This document shows, piece by piece, positions 11,661 to 24,234 of a DNA stretch of 64,000 bases. Positions within the stretch are counted from its first letter, which is position 1. Every line of letters begins with the position of its first letter. The notes below the pieces were generated by a model, which worked only from the letters and a program-made list of their open reading frames with translations, did no database searches and was not told where the DNA came from. The translations under genes and the position numbers were made by a program. Source of the stretch: Neocallimastix lanati (nom. inval.) (taxonomy: Eukaryota > Neocallimastigomycota > Neocallimastigomycetes > Neocallimastigales > Neocallimastigaceae); assembly GCA_016946835.1 (NCBI GenBank), contig JACVTC010000093.1, forward strand, positions 231,501 to 295,500. The letters run 5' to 3'.

Positions 11661-12349
11661 CTGTTGATAATATTAACAAGGTATTAATGTATCAATAATA
11701 ATTAATAATATTTAAAATAAAAAAAAATATAATAATTATTTTATATATGTAGTAATTAAATATATATATATATATATTTATTATTATTTAAAAATTTATT
11801 TATTCATTTATAATTTATTTATTCATTTATTTATTTATTACATTATAATACGCCATGTTTTCCGAAATGCACTACAACAAAATACAAATTTATGTAATAA
11901 AAATTTTCGAAATGACACACCCCCAAAAAAATAAATATAAATATAAAATTGTGGCTGATAGTTTTATCTATTGTTAAAAATAATTAATAAATATATAATT
12001 TTTTTTTTTTTTTTAAAAAAAAAAATTAAACATATTTATATATAATTTTTATATTAATAAAGTTTTTTATTTATATTTTATATATCAAATATATATAATA
12101 TAAAATTTCATTTAGTAGTTAACAATCACTATAATTTTTGATACTTATCTTTAATATAATAAAATAAATTTATTTTCTAGAAAATATTATTATTATCATT
12201 AAATTTAAAATATTTTCTTATTATCTACTTATTTGATGCAATTAAATTTTTATCACTATCATGATAAAATATTTTTAAATAACCTCTAAAAAAAAAAAAA
12301 GACAAAAAAAAAAAAAAAATAAAACGTACCAGATTGGGATATAAATTTA

Positions 12350-13135
<786 letters not shown>

Positions 13136-14229
13136 GAATTCCTTTAGAAAGAAATCTTATAATCTGGAGTTGAGGTTCGTTTGCATATGGACTTTTTTCT
13201 GAATTTATTTATGCATTTTATTTTGAATATTACTTTTGTTGTATATTCCTACTTAAAAAAATTATTATGTTTTAATTGGACAAGTAATTTTCTTTTTTCT
13301 ATTAATTACATGTTTTTTTAAAATATACATGTTATTAATAAATGAATAAATAAATAAAATTAAAGTTCCCAATAATTACAGCTTTAAAAAACAAAACAAA
13401 AAAAAAACAAAAAAAAAAATAATCTAAATAATACTTTGATTAAATAATTTAAAAAAGTTTGATATTTAATCCATTAAAAAAAAAAAATTGATAATAATTT
13501 TTATATTCAACTCATTATTATAATATTTATTTATATTTTTTATTTATATTTTATAAATCATTTTTATTTTTTAATGAAAATTATTATGATTAATTTAAAA
13601 ATATAATTACACTTTGTTTATAAAAATTATATTAAAAATTAAAAAAAAAAAAAAAAACATTATTTTTTATATCTATTTTCCAAACCATTTTAGGAAATGT
13701 ATCAAAATACTATTTAATTATACATTTATAATACTTATTACATAATTCAAGGTAATGCTATGTTATAAATGATACAAAATTAAATATAAAAGAAATATAA
13801 TAACTTTAAATTATTAGACAGTCAACTAATAAATGATATTTTTATATTAATAATATTTAAATATAAAATTTATATATGTTATTATATTTTATAACAATAT
13901 TACTATACATATATTATAATTTTATTCATAACATATCTCCTAATGTTTAAAATCATTAAAAATGTAATTCATTTAATTATTAAAGCTAGAAAGAATATTT
14001 TCTCAGAATTTATACATTAGAGATGAATTTAAATATTTTGATCAAAACCAAACTTAAAATATCATAAAATTAGAGAACCAGTTCGATAAGGTAAAATAAA
14101 ATTAAATTATATTAAATAAGAACATAATTAATTCTATGCGTTTTGACTTAAAATTTATGGTTTCATTTTTCACAATTATAAAATGCCTCCAAATTATCTT
14201 ATTATCAGAATTAAATCATTATATTGTTT
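13136..14229. other. A+T-rich spacer
   Basis: No coding segment is supported. The stretch 13140-13320 is less A+T-extreme and may be the tail of the preceding decayed element. Confidence 0.55.
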
Positions 14230-14600
14230 TTATTTATATTCAACTTACTAAATAAATAAATTTTTATACCATAAGCATTGACGAGAACATTCATATATTC
14301 TGTATTCTGTAGCGTTCACTTTCAGAGGTTTGAAACAGCCACGGTACTTTGTAATTTTGAGTACTAACTTAAGGGTCCTGAATCCATTGCCATTACAAAT
14401 CCTATGGAAGATTTTCTAGTATCCGAATCACAGTCTAAGTTTACGTCAATATAAATTTCAAAATTATATTTGTCGATCTTATCCAAATTTTTTTTGACTT
14501 TATATAGAAACTTATCTTGATAAGATAATAGTTCATCTGATTCCTCCTTTTTAATTGATATGTTTGCTACGTCATTCATCATTTCATCAATGTTGAATAT
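14230..14600 (-). pseudogene. Copia RNase H fragment
   Basis: The minus frame 14582-14364 contains Y-x-D-V-N-L-D-C-D-S-D-T-R-K-S-S-I-G-F, the copia RNase H signature usually seen as 'DAD..D..DRKSTTG/S'. It is stopped by TAG at 14364-14366, where the family has the Trp of 'PxSW'. It then resumes as SKLQSTVAVSN and drifts out of frame. Together with the integrase piece at 15290-15500 it forms one minus-strand copia element that has lost its RT region. Confidence 0.75.
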
Positions 14601-14812
14601 TTTATACTTTTTTATTTTCGTATGAATTTCTGACCGGTTTAATAATTATATAATATATTTTCTCTTTCTGTGTTTTCTTTTATAATCAATGATGATATGT
14701 TAATTGAAAAGGGGAATTATTATTACCCATATTTTAATAATTCAGAATTTTATCTATATTAAAGGTTTTGTATTTTATATGTATTTTTTATTTTTGTTTT
14801 TTACCTATTTCC

Positions 14813-14862
<50 letters not shown>

Positions 14863-15115
14863 GTAATTATTATTATTATTATTATAATTATTATTACTAT
14901 TATTGTGTGTATTTTTATTGTGAAAAATTTCTTGAAAGTTATTTTATAATGTAAACTTTCATCGCCATTAAAATATTTAAAATTTAAAGTGTCTAGAACA
15001 ATATTAAAATTTCTTATATAATCAGGAATATCCTCAAAGATCTCAATTGAACGGGATAATATTGTTTTATTATTATTAAAAACATATATTTTATATGTAG
15101 AAAGAGTGGAATTAT
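14601..15115. other. Spacer within copia remnant, (TTA)n
   Basis: It includes a TTA microsatellite at 14817-14900, which produces spurious poly-Ile frames. Sequence between the IN and RNase H remnants is otherwise unrecognisable. Confidence 0.6.
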
Positions 15116-15289
15116 AAAATTTTTTTTTAATGAATTGTTTTGGGACAAAATAGAATTAAAATTTTTTTCAATGAATTGTTTTGGGACAAAATAGAATTAA
15201 AATTTTTTTCAATGAATTGTTTTGGGATAAAATAGAAATAAAATTTTTTTTTCAATGAATTGTTTTGGAACAAAATAGAAATGCATACA
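15116..15289. repeat. 41-bp tandem repeat, four copies
   Basis: ATGAATTGTTTTGGGACAAA begins at 15130, 15171, 15212 and, with changes, 15255 (periods 41, 41, 43). It directly follows the integrase remnant in coding order, so a coding segment was probably amplified. Confidence 0.85.
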
Positions 15290-15500
15290 ACTTTAAATTT
15301 ATTATAATCATCCCTTTTATCGAATAATTTTTAAAAGGGGGCTACATTGCTATCTTCCTTGTGCGGGAGTCTATTTTGAATATAATTTGCTGTAGAAACA
15401 GCATCGTCCCCGAGTCTTCGACTCAATTTAGCATCTTTAAGCATGGGATTACAATTACAATTCCACAGGGTCTTTCAACTTTTTCCATTCTGTTGAAGGT
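15290..15500 (-). pseudogene. Copia integrase fragment
   Basis: The minus strand encodes MLKDAKLSRRLGDDAVSTAN followed by YIQNRLPHKEDS. This corresponds to the copia integrase segment near the catalytic Glu, commonly 'WaeAv.tAvYl.NRlP'. A frame break follows near 15345, then FDKRDDYNKFK. The catalytic core before it is missing. The region 15500-15725 is probably the same element but too decayed to read. Confidence 0.7.
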
Positions 15501-15725
15501 TATAAGGTACTTTAAGACTATAAGTTGATGTATAATAACTTCTTCATTAAAAAATTCATTTAACTTTAAATTTATAAACCCTAGTCCTTCATCTTTTTAA
15601 TATAAATAGTAAAAACTAAAGAATTCAAGCATGGTAATCATTTCAACCAATGGGTACTACCATACAAATTCCCAAAAGAATTTCCAAAAGGTGATAATTA
15701 CTACTTTGGAAAATTTACCTATTCT

Positions 15726-17408
15726 ATTTTTTTTTTTTTATTTCCTGTTTGTACCACCCTTTTGCTGAAATATTAAGGTAGTCACAACAATTCAATATAG
15801 GTAGAATTGTCACTGCTGGATAGTCTTATTGAGTATTCAGCATTGGCCCTCTGACATGCATTTTATTACTGAGAATTTACTAGTACACTTTTTCTCGGAG
15901 TGCCTCTCCTATTCCTAACTTCCCTTTGAAATGAGGCCATTATAACCTAACTCATGCAAATACTTGGTAAGTGCATAAACCTCAGAAAAATTGGAATTTA
16001 GTAGAATATCTATATCACCAAGTAGAACATCTACATGGATACATGAAATCATATACCCAAATGTTAATTCCCTTATAAATATATTAAATGACAGTACTTG
16101 TGCAATCCTTTCAGGCCCACAATTAGGACAGTAATCTTGTCTGTATTACTCTGGATATTTAGAATAACAGTACGTATATAATGGGTAATACAATGGGTGT
16201 GGGGCATTTCGCCAAATTGCATTTCGCCAGGTTGCGTTTCGCCAATTTTTTTGAAAGCATGTGGCGTATTAAAAAAATGTGGCATTTCGCCAAGTTGCAT
16301 TTCGCCAAGTTGAGAATTATTAAATAAATAAATAAATAAATAAATAAAATTAAATATTATTAATATTGATGTATTTATATTTTTGAAGTAAATATTTAAA
16401 TATTAAAAAAATTTTTTTCATATATTAATAGCTTTACAAATATCTGTTTAAATAAATAATAAATTGATAAATAATAAATAAAAAAATAATAATAATAAAA
16501 TAAACAATATAGTAATATAATTAATAAAAAAAAATAATAATATAAACACTATTGCTATAATTATAAAAGGATTGTCATTAATAATAATAATGACGATTAA
16601 ATTATAAATAATATTATTATTATTATTTGCAAATATATATATAAATGAATTAATAAAAATAATATTTACCTACTTAAGAAAAATGTAAAAAGATTTTCTT
16701 ATAAAATATTAAAATATATCTTTATAATTAAATATATTTTTATAATTAAATATTTTAAATAATTATTTTATTACTATTTTACAAAATATTAAAATATATC
16801 TTTATAATTAAATATTATAAATTATTATTTTATTACTATTTTACGAAATATTAAAATATATAATAATAATTTTTTTAATAGTAAAAATTATTTTAAAAAG
16901 AGAATAAATAAATAAATACAATAATTATTAAAGTATTTTTAATCTATTAGATTAGGTTAGCTTAAGAACATTAAAATATATTTTTATGATAAAATTTTAT
17001 TATTTTAAAAATATATTTTTATAATTAAAGTATTGTTATAATATTATTTTTTTACAAAATATTAAAATATATCTTTATAATTAAATTTATTTTTATAATT
17101 AAATATTATTAATAATTATTTTATTTTAAAAAATATCTATAATTAATTAAAAAATATAATAAAAACAAGTTTAAAAAAATTATTTTGAATTTTTATTTAT
17201 TTATTCATTCATTTACTTATATCAATAAGCCATTTGTCGAAATACAACTTGGGGAAATGCAACATTTTAATAATACGCCACTTAGCGAAATGCAATCTGG
17301 CGAAATGCAACTCTCCCTAATACAATACCTGTAACCCCTTTACCTGTAACCCTAACCTCCGTATTCCTTAAAATCTTCTTGTGAGAAAAACCCCGAAAAT
17401 GGTCAAAC
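15726..17408 (-). mobile_element. Poly(A)-tailed retroposon copy A, split by TIR element
   Basis: On the minus strand, 17408-17327 joined to 16185-15726 matches copy B at 30588-31157 over about 500 bp with roughly three-quarters identity. Shared blocks include CTCACAAGAAG, GGTTAGGGTT..CAGGTA, TTATTCTAAATAT, TGTGGGCCTGA, GAGAAAAAG and GGGTGGTACA. It ends in a short A-rich tail (T run at 15727-15739 on plus). The interval 16195-17317 is a later insertion. Poly(A) tails on both copies indicate retroposition. It could be a SINE or the 3' end of a LINE. Confidence 0.65.
16195..17317. mobile_element. Non-autonomous MULE-type TIR element with 9-bp TSD
   Basis: It is flanked by a perfect 9-bp duplication TAATACAAT at 16186-16194 and 17318-17326. 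Left terminus GGGTGTGGGGCATTTCGCC; right terminus, complement, GGGAGAGTTGCATTTCGCC. Both TIRs contain tandem GCATTTCGCCAA(G/A)TT units and a GTGGCGTATTA block. The interior is A/T repeats with no ORF. The 9-bp TSD is the usual size for Mutator-like elements, and the termini resemble those of the MULE at 8226, which may have supplied transposase. It sits inside retroposon copy A. Confidence 0.85.
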
Positions 17409-17419
17409 TATTCTAAGAT

Positions 17420-17800
17420 TGGAATTATTGTTCTATTTTGGAGATAGATAAAAGGAGGTAAATATCACTATGTTCCATGGAATAGTTACTTTAACTTAAA
17501 AAAGAAGTCAACCTATACTTCGGTTTTTCATGTTTCAGTTACCTCTAGTTCTTCTACTGCTCTTTCTATTTCTATCAATGGAGGTAAAAATTCCGCAGGA
17601 GTTGCAAATTTTAGAAATGATGCCTGTGTTCGTCTTGATGATAGTTGAAGTTTCTATTGTAGAATTAGAATTTCAAATTCAATTCAAATGATTTCAAGGT
17701 TAAAGAGAACGAGATTACCATAAATGTCAAAAAGATGGGAGGTTACTCCAGTAATTATCAAATATGATAGTATTAAGAAAATCATATTTATTAAAAAACT
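17420..17800 (+). other. Unrecognised moderately complex sequence, possible decayed coding
   Basis: From about 17497 a plus frame reads TSVFHVSVTSSSSTALSISI and continues NGGKNSAGVANFRNDACVRL, with a TGA near 17647 and then further open sequence. Base composition is clearly higher in G+C than the surroundings. I do not recognise a family. Confidence 0.3.
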
Positions 17801-18245
17801 TCAGTATTGGTAATAACAATATTAACAATAACAACATAACACTATCTAATAAAAATAATAATTACTAGATTACTATATAATTAATAATAATAACAATAAC
17901 AGTAATAACAGAAGCAATAACAATAAAAGAAATAGCAATACAAATAATAATAAAAATAATAATAGTATTAAAAGTAATAATAATAATAATAATAGAAATA
18001 AAAATAGTAACAGTATTAAAATTAATAATAATAATAATAATAACAATAACAGTAATAATAGAAGCAATAACAATAAAAGAAATAATAATAGAATTATAAA
18101 TAATAATAGTATTTAATGTAATAATAGAAATATAAATAATAATAGTATTAAAAGTAATAATAGAAATATAAAATAATAATAGTATTAAAAGTAATAATGG
18201 AAATATAAATAATAGTATTAAAAGTAATAATAATAACAATAAAAA
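17800..18245. repeat. Imperfect AAT/AAC trinucleotide tract
   Basis: Degenerate ATA, ACA and GTA triplets with recurring AATAGTATTAAAAGTAATAA motifs. The long poly-Ile/Leu frames on the minus strand are by-products. Confidence 0.8.
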
Positions 18246-19081
18246 TATTTTAGTATTATAATATTAATAGAATACGCGCTCTGTAATACGACTCCATGTA
18301 TACCTTGTCTATAATGATTGAAGTTGAATTATTTTTTTTTTAAAAAAAAGAAAAAAAAAAACTTTAAATTGAGTTATTTTTTTATAATAATAATGATTTA
18401 AGTTAGTTATAATAAATATAAAATTTGGTAATTATTTTAATGTTAAACTTTAAATACTACATTTTGTGTTTGTGAACTATCCTAAACATAAAATTGAAAA
18501 ATATATCGGATATATAAATAATTATAGTAGAAGATAAGGAATAATGAATAGATAATAAATATTAATATTATATAATAAATATTAATATTGGTATAAATAT
18601 TGAGCCATTATTTAAAAAAAGTTATTAGGTAGTATAACTTTTAGAACTGTATATATTATTACCAAAAACAAATTCAAAAGCTTATATATAAAAAATAAAA
18701 TGGTTACTTTTTATAAATTTATTTCATTAATCAATTTATCCAAAGACGTTTTACCACCTTTTGAAATTCAAAAAAATAATTAATAAAAAAGATAATTAAA
18801 AATAAAATTTTAACATAATTTTAGTGTTTCTAATATTTTAATCAACGTTACACTGAAACAAAAATTAAATATATATACATAAAAGTTATTATTCAATCTA
18901 ACTTTTAAATACAAAAATTAAAAAAAAAAAAAAAAGAGAGATTCTCGTTTATATATCTTTTAAACATATAAAATTTTTCTATAAATAAATATATTATATA
19001 TTTTAATTTTAAAGTGACCTTTCATTTTTTCATATAGAATACTTTTTTAAATTTAAAATTGTATATTTTAAAAATATTTTC

Positions 19082-19120
<39 letters not shown>

Positions 19121-22100
19121 AAATCTTATTGGTAAAAGGAATATTTTTATATATTTATTTATAAAAAAATATTAAAAAATACTTTAATTTTATTTATTTT
19201 TAAGTCTTTGATATAATTTTTAATTTTATTTATTTTTAAGTCTTTGATATAATTTTTAATTTTATTTATTTTTAAGTCTTTGATATAATTTTTAAGAGGC
19301 CTTTAATACTTTTTCTTTTAAAACTTTTATTTATTTATATATTATAGTATCAATTGTTTGAAATAATAATAATAATAATAATAATAATATTAATAATAAT
19401 AATATACAATTTTTTTTACATAGTTTTATTATTATTATTATTTATTATCTATAATTTATTATTCAATTATTTATTATTTATTATTTATCATTTATTATTT
19501 ATTATATATTATATTTTATATATTATATTTTATTTATAATATATTATATATTATTTATTAATTATAATTCACTATTTATTTATTATATTATAATTATTAT
19601 TTATTATTATTTATTATTATTTATTTAGTATATAAATTAACAATTATATTAATATTAGATTTAGAGTAAAAACTTTTATTTACTGATTAATTAAAAAAAG
19701 AAATAATCTTTTATCAGTGAAAAGATAATCCAATCATATTTTTATAAATATTTTTTTTTTGATATGAAAATATCCAATCAATTATTTTAATTGTGTTTAA
19801 AATTCTATTTTTCTTCTCTTTTTTTTTTTATATAAATATTAATATATAAAATAGCTTTATTTTGAATTTAGAAGACCATTTTGAAAAGATGTAAAATTTT
19901 GATTATCATCTTATATTCATATGACTCAAAACTTTTTATTTTGTATAATATATAAACTATATTAAATATCATATGAACATTATTTGCTTTTTAAAATAAA
20001 ATACAGAAATCATTGGAATTATATTTTAGTATTCTCTTCTTTCATTCATAGATGAAATCTTAATAATTAATAAAAATTTTTTTACTTAACCTTATATAAA
20101 TATTTTAAAAGATCTTGATATTCATCAGTAGTACTTTTTTTCCAATTTATTTATATATGCTCCTACTGACAGTATAATTTTAAACTTTAAAATTTTATAT
20201 ATAAATTTATATTTTAATGATTCATAATAATGGTATTAATGTTTAGTAATCAATTTTTATATATATTTTTTTATTATAAAATATATATATATATTTTTTT
20301 AATTTTATTTTTTATTTTCAAAAACTTTAAAAAAAATTTTTTTATAATTAAATATTTAATTGATATTTTTTATTTAATATATTAAACATTTATTTATAAT
20401 ATATTATTAATATATTGTTAGTATATATATTGAATATATTAATATAAAGAAAATTTATTTTATGTCAATTCTGTTCATTTATTGATTATTCCATTGAACA
20501 AACTTTAATTTTTTGAAAATGTAAGAAAACTTTAATCATTATTTTTTTAAGTTTCATAATGACAGATGAAAATTAAAAAAAAATAATAATTAAAGTTTCT
20601 TTCATTTTATTATATTAATTCTTCTACAACCAATAAAATAAAATTTTTTAATTTATTTAATTATCTATTTATTTATAATTAATTTATCTATTAAATAATA
20701 ATACGTTCATTAATTTTTTTAAAAAGTTGGTAAAAAATTTTGACATTAAGTTATAAAATTTTATATATTTATATCTATATATAAAAGATATTATATATAT
20801 TAACAATTAAAAAAAAAACTAGAAATCAGATTTGACTAAATACATTTTATAAATATCAAATACATTATATTAAATAATAAAAAAAAATTTTTTTTATTAC
20901 TAATTCTATTTTATTTTATTTTTTTTTTAATTATTTCAGTATACATTTATCCACAAAACTGATTTATTAAAAAAAAGAAAAGAATAAAATAAAAAAAAAA
21001 ATAGATTTGTACATATAATATAAAATATATATAAATATAAAATATTAATTTCCTTATTTGACTTTTAGAATCTTTGATGGATATGATTGGATATCATTAT
21101 ATCAAAAAGTTCAAAATATATTAGATGTAAACAAATAAAAATATATATATATAAATATATATATAAAAAGATATAAAAAATAAAAAATATTAAAATTAAT
21201 TGAAATATATAATTATTATATTATTTTATATAATATAATATACAATAAGTATTATTCTATTATATTTAAATTCTATATTCTATTCTATCTTAATTTAATT
21301 TTATTTTATTTCATTTTATAATTAACTTTATTTTATATTTTATTCTCTCTGATTTAATTTATTATTCTATTTATTTCATTATATTTTATTTTATAATTTA
21401 TCTTATTTTTTATATATTATATAATATATTTAGTAATATTAAAATAAGGTTTTACAAGTTTTAATATATTTAATTATATATTATATTTATACTATATTAT
21501 AATATATTTTATAATACTAAAATCAAAGTATAATAAATTGAAAATATCATAATAATATATTTAAATTTTAGATTAAATTTTTAATTATAAATGTTCTAAT
21601 TAAATTAAAAATAAAATAAAATAAAAATAAAAAAAAAAAAAAATAAAATAAAATAAAAAAATAAAAAAAAAGACATATATAAAAAAATATAATTAATTTT
21701 TTTTATTTTTAATGATAGACATTATTTAAAAAAAATATAAAAAAAAAATATATATTATTATATATAATTTTCATTATTTAAAAAAAATATATATATATAT
21801 ATAAAAAAATAAAAATTTTTATATTTATATTAAAAATAATTTAATTACTTTTTAAAGCATATTAAATATTTTAAATATTTTTTTTTTTTTTTTAAAAAAT
21901 AAATTAAAATTATTTCATTTAATTATGTATTTTTCATTTCTATTTTTTGTATTCTAATTTTTTTGTATTCTATTTTTGTATTCTGTTTTATTTTATTTTT
22001 GTATTTTTATTTTGAATTTTTTGAATGGGTGTCTATGGAATATGAAGTGGTATTGGTATAAAAAAATAAAATAAAATAAAATTAATTTATTTACTTGTTT

Positions 22101-22363
22101 AAAAATCGGTATAAATGTTACTTAAATATAAAAAAAAAATAAAATAAAAATTAAAAAAAAAAAAAAAAAAAAAGTATATTAAAATTACATAATAAATAAA
22201 TAAATAAATAAATTAATAAATTAATAAATAAAAAAATTGTATTAATATTTTATTTTTTATATAATACTTTTATTTAAATTTTTATTTAAAGTTTATTTTA
22301 TTTAAATAATTTTTTTTAATGATTTTTTTAAAAGGAAAGGCAAAAAAATAATAATAATTTAAT

Positions 22364-22399
<36 letters not shown>

Positions 22400-22878
22400 G
22401 TTTAGTTTTGTTTTTTGTTATATTATAAGTTTTTTTTTTATAATTTATTTATACTAATTTACTGTTTATTTAATAATTAATTGTCACTACCATATTATAT
22501 ATAAAATTTCTTTTTTTTTTTTAAAAAAAAATAAAATAAAAAAAAAAATAATAAAGTACAAACACTACTGAAATTTTTATAATAATTAAATAAAAAATAT
22601 ATATAATTTTTTTTTTTTTTTTTAAAAAAAAATTAATGAATTATTTAATAGTAATTAGGTTTATATCTATAAATTTAAATATTGATTTAATAATAATTTA
22701 TAGTATTTTTTTTTTTAAAAAAAAAAAAATAAAAAAAAGAAATAAAAATGAATAATAAAAAAAAAAATAAAAATAAAAAATAAAGTTACATCCCAAATTT
22801 TATTTTATTTAATTTTTTTTGATCTGTTGATTATTTTTTAAGTTCTTGAGTTCTTTGAGTTTTTTAAATTTTTTTTTT
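18246..22878. other. A+T desert without genes
   Basis: Homopolymers, (TTA)n and pentamer runs fill the stretch. A few unique bases lie at 18265-18310. No frame shows amino-acid composition beyond that expected from A/T-rich noise. It includes a 36-bp triplication (separate entry) and ends just beyond the ThrE gene stop. Confidence 0.65.
19186..19293. repeat. 36-bp tandem triplication
   Basis: Units beginning AATTTTATTTATTTTTAAGT and ending CTTTGATATAATTTTT start at 19186, 19222 and 19258 and appear identical. Confidence 0.9.
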
Positions 22879-24234
22879 TTAACTACGATGTCTAAAATAA
22901 GAATCTGTAAGAATTCTTGCAAAAATAAGACCTAATGGTAATGCTATAACCACTAAAATGGTTTTTCCTATCCATAACATACCTGTTGAGGTATCATTTA
23001 ACCCTATAAAGTATACGGCTTTATACATATACATTCCAGGAACCATAATTACAATAGATGGTACAGTAATTGAAATTCTGGGTACCCCGACCTTCTTATC
23101 AATAATAGAGGCAAGAAGTCCAGAGGTTAATGCACCAAGAAAAGCAGAAATACCACTTGGTACATCAAATTCATCTGATAATTCTAATCTCAATACATTG
23201 GATATCATACCAATTACAGAGGCACATAAGGCCATAAATAAATTACTATTAAACATCATGGAGAAACCAAATATACCTATGAAACTTGCAACTATTCTTA
23301 AAGGAATAATAATGGCAGTATGGAGTTTTAAATCTGGGAAATTATCTGGATTGAAATTAAAAATTAAAGCAGTTACCCAACCGGTTAAAGTGGCCACCGA
23401 AATAATTAGAACGGCATAGGTGATTCTTTCAATTCCTGATCTTAAATCTAATTTGGCTAAATCAATACCACCAGTAATCAATGGGAATCCAGGAATAATG
23501 AATAACATAGAACAGATATAACCGGCATGATGTGTTGGGGATAAATGGAAAAGCCATTCACTTAATTTAACAGAAGCTACATAAACTGTACAAGCCGTAG
23601 CAACACCAATCATTACATTCATTAAAAGAGTAATCTTCTTTTCTAATAGATGTTTACGAACATAATTACCAACACCAGCTCCCAGAAAAGCAAATATTAT
23701 TTCCATTAAACCACCTCCTAAAAGGAAGGTGAAAGCACCACAAGCAAATGCTGAAGCAAATCCAAGCATCCATGGTTCATAATTTCCCTTTTCAGCTTCA
23801 ATTTTATCCAATATTTCATGAAATTGTTTAGTTGAATATTTTAGTGCTTTTTCTGGAAATTCATCTACAAAACATTCTAATAACATTAATTTATCGGTAT
23901 TAACACCTGTGGTTGGGAGAGCGACAGTTTGAGTATAATGGTGATCCTTTTCAATACAAGTATAAGTCAACGTTGTTAAACCAATGTCAACATTGGAACT
24001 TATTCCTAGCGCACGAGATATTTTATTCATCGAACTTCTAACACGCCAAGCACTTGTACCAACAAAGAGAAGCATACTTCCTACTCTTGCAACAAGAGTA
24101 GCCTTTTCTTTCAATTCAGCAGCAACAGCTGGGATATCAGTATCAATTTTGACAATGTCATGCCAATTGATTTCCATATGTTGTTTTGCTGTCTTGTATC
24201 TTGGTTTTCTTTGAAGTGCTTCAGAAAGATCCAT
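22879..24234 (-). CDS. Threonine/serine exporter family (ThrE/DUF1212) protein
   Basis: An intronless 451-residue frame, ATG at 24232-24234 to TAA. An N-terminal soluble part (residues 1-160) contains the family segment A-x-R-V-G-S-M-L-L-x-x-G-T-S-A-W-R-V and an A-L-G pair near residue 75. It is followed by about ten hydrophobic segments. The diagnostic I-I-P-G-F-P-L-I-T-G-G-x-x-D segment near residue 250 belongs to the ThrE N-terminal domain. Residues from about 305 form the second four-helix part (ThrE_2/DUF3815), with V-P-S-I-V-I-M-V-P-G. Bacterial homologues export threonine and serine; they occur either fused, as here, or as split YjjP/YjjB pairs. Fungi also have fused relatives (PRM10 family), so ancestry could be vertical or bacterial. 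The lack of introns and bacterial-like motifs favour transfer. Substrate is inferred only. Confidence 0.88.
   Translation of the reverse strand: MDLSEALQRKPRYKTAKQHMEINWHDIVKIDTDIPAVAAELKEKATLVARVGSMLLFVGTSAWRVRSSMNKISRALGISSNVDIGLTTLTYTCIEKDHHYTQTVALPTTGVNTDKLMLLECFVDEFPEKALKYSTKQFHEILDKIEAEKGNYEPWMLGFASAFACGAFTFLLGGGLMEIIFAFLGAGVGNYVRKHLLEKKITLLMNVMIGVATACTVYVASVKLSEWLFHLSPTHHAGYICSMLFIIPGFPLITGGIDLAKLDLRSGIERITYAVLIISVATLTGWVTALIFNFNPDNFPDLKLHTAIIIPLRIVASFIGIFGFSMMFNSNLFMALCASVIGMISNVLRLELSDEFDVPSGISAFLGALTSGLLASIIDKKVGVPRISITVPSIVIMVPGMYMYKAVYFIGLNDTSTGMLWIGKTILVVIALPLGLIFARILTDSYFRHRS

Larger units (their letters stand above)
8226..11924 (+). mobile_element. Mutator-like (MULE) DNA transposon, decayed
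   Basis: Terminal inverted repeats of about 52 bp: left 8226-8277 starts GGGGAGTGTGCATTTCG; right 11873-11924 starts, on the complement, GGGGGTGTGTCATTTCG. Both continue into AAAATTTTTATTAC. Between them lies a plus-strand transposase pseudogene (9004-10433). Subterminal GGCGAAAT repeats at 8529-8576 resemble the termini of the short element at 16195-17317. The flanks outside the GGGG ends (about 8120-8225 and 11925-12045) are also inverted copies of each other. The element therefore either has longer TIRs or sits in an older palindrome, and no clean 9-bp target duplication is found. A minisatellite lies inside the right part. Confidence 0.75.

Noticed and set aside
14704-14949. Small membrane protein of Ile-rich sequence
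   Set aside because: It is produced by the (TTA)n tract at 14817-14900.
22958-24214. Plus-strand frames across the ThrE gene (and similar opposite frames in the MATE and AEC genes)
   Set aside because: They are antisense shadows; composition and homology support only the listed strand.
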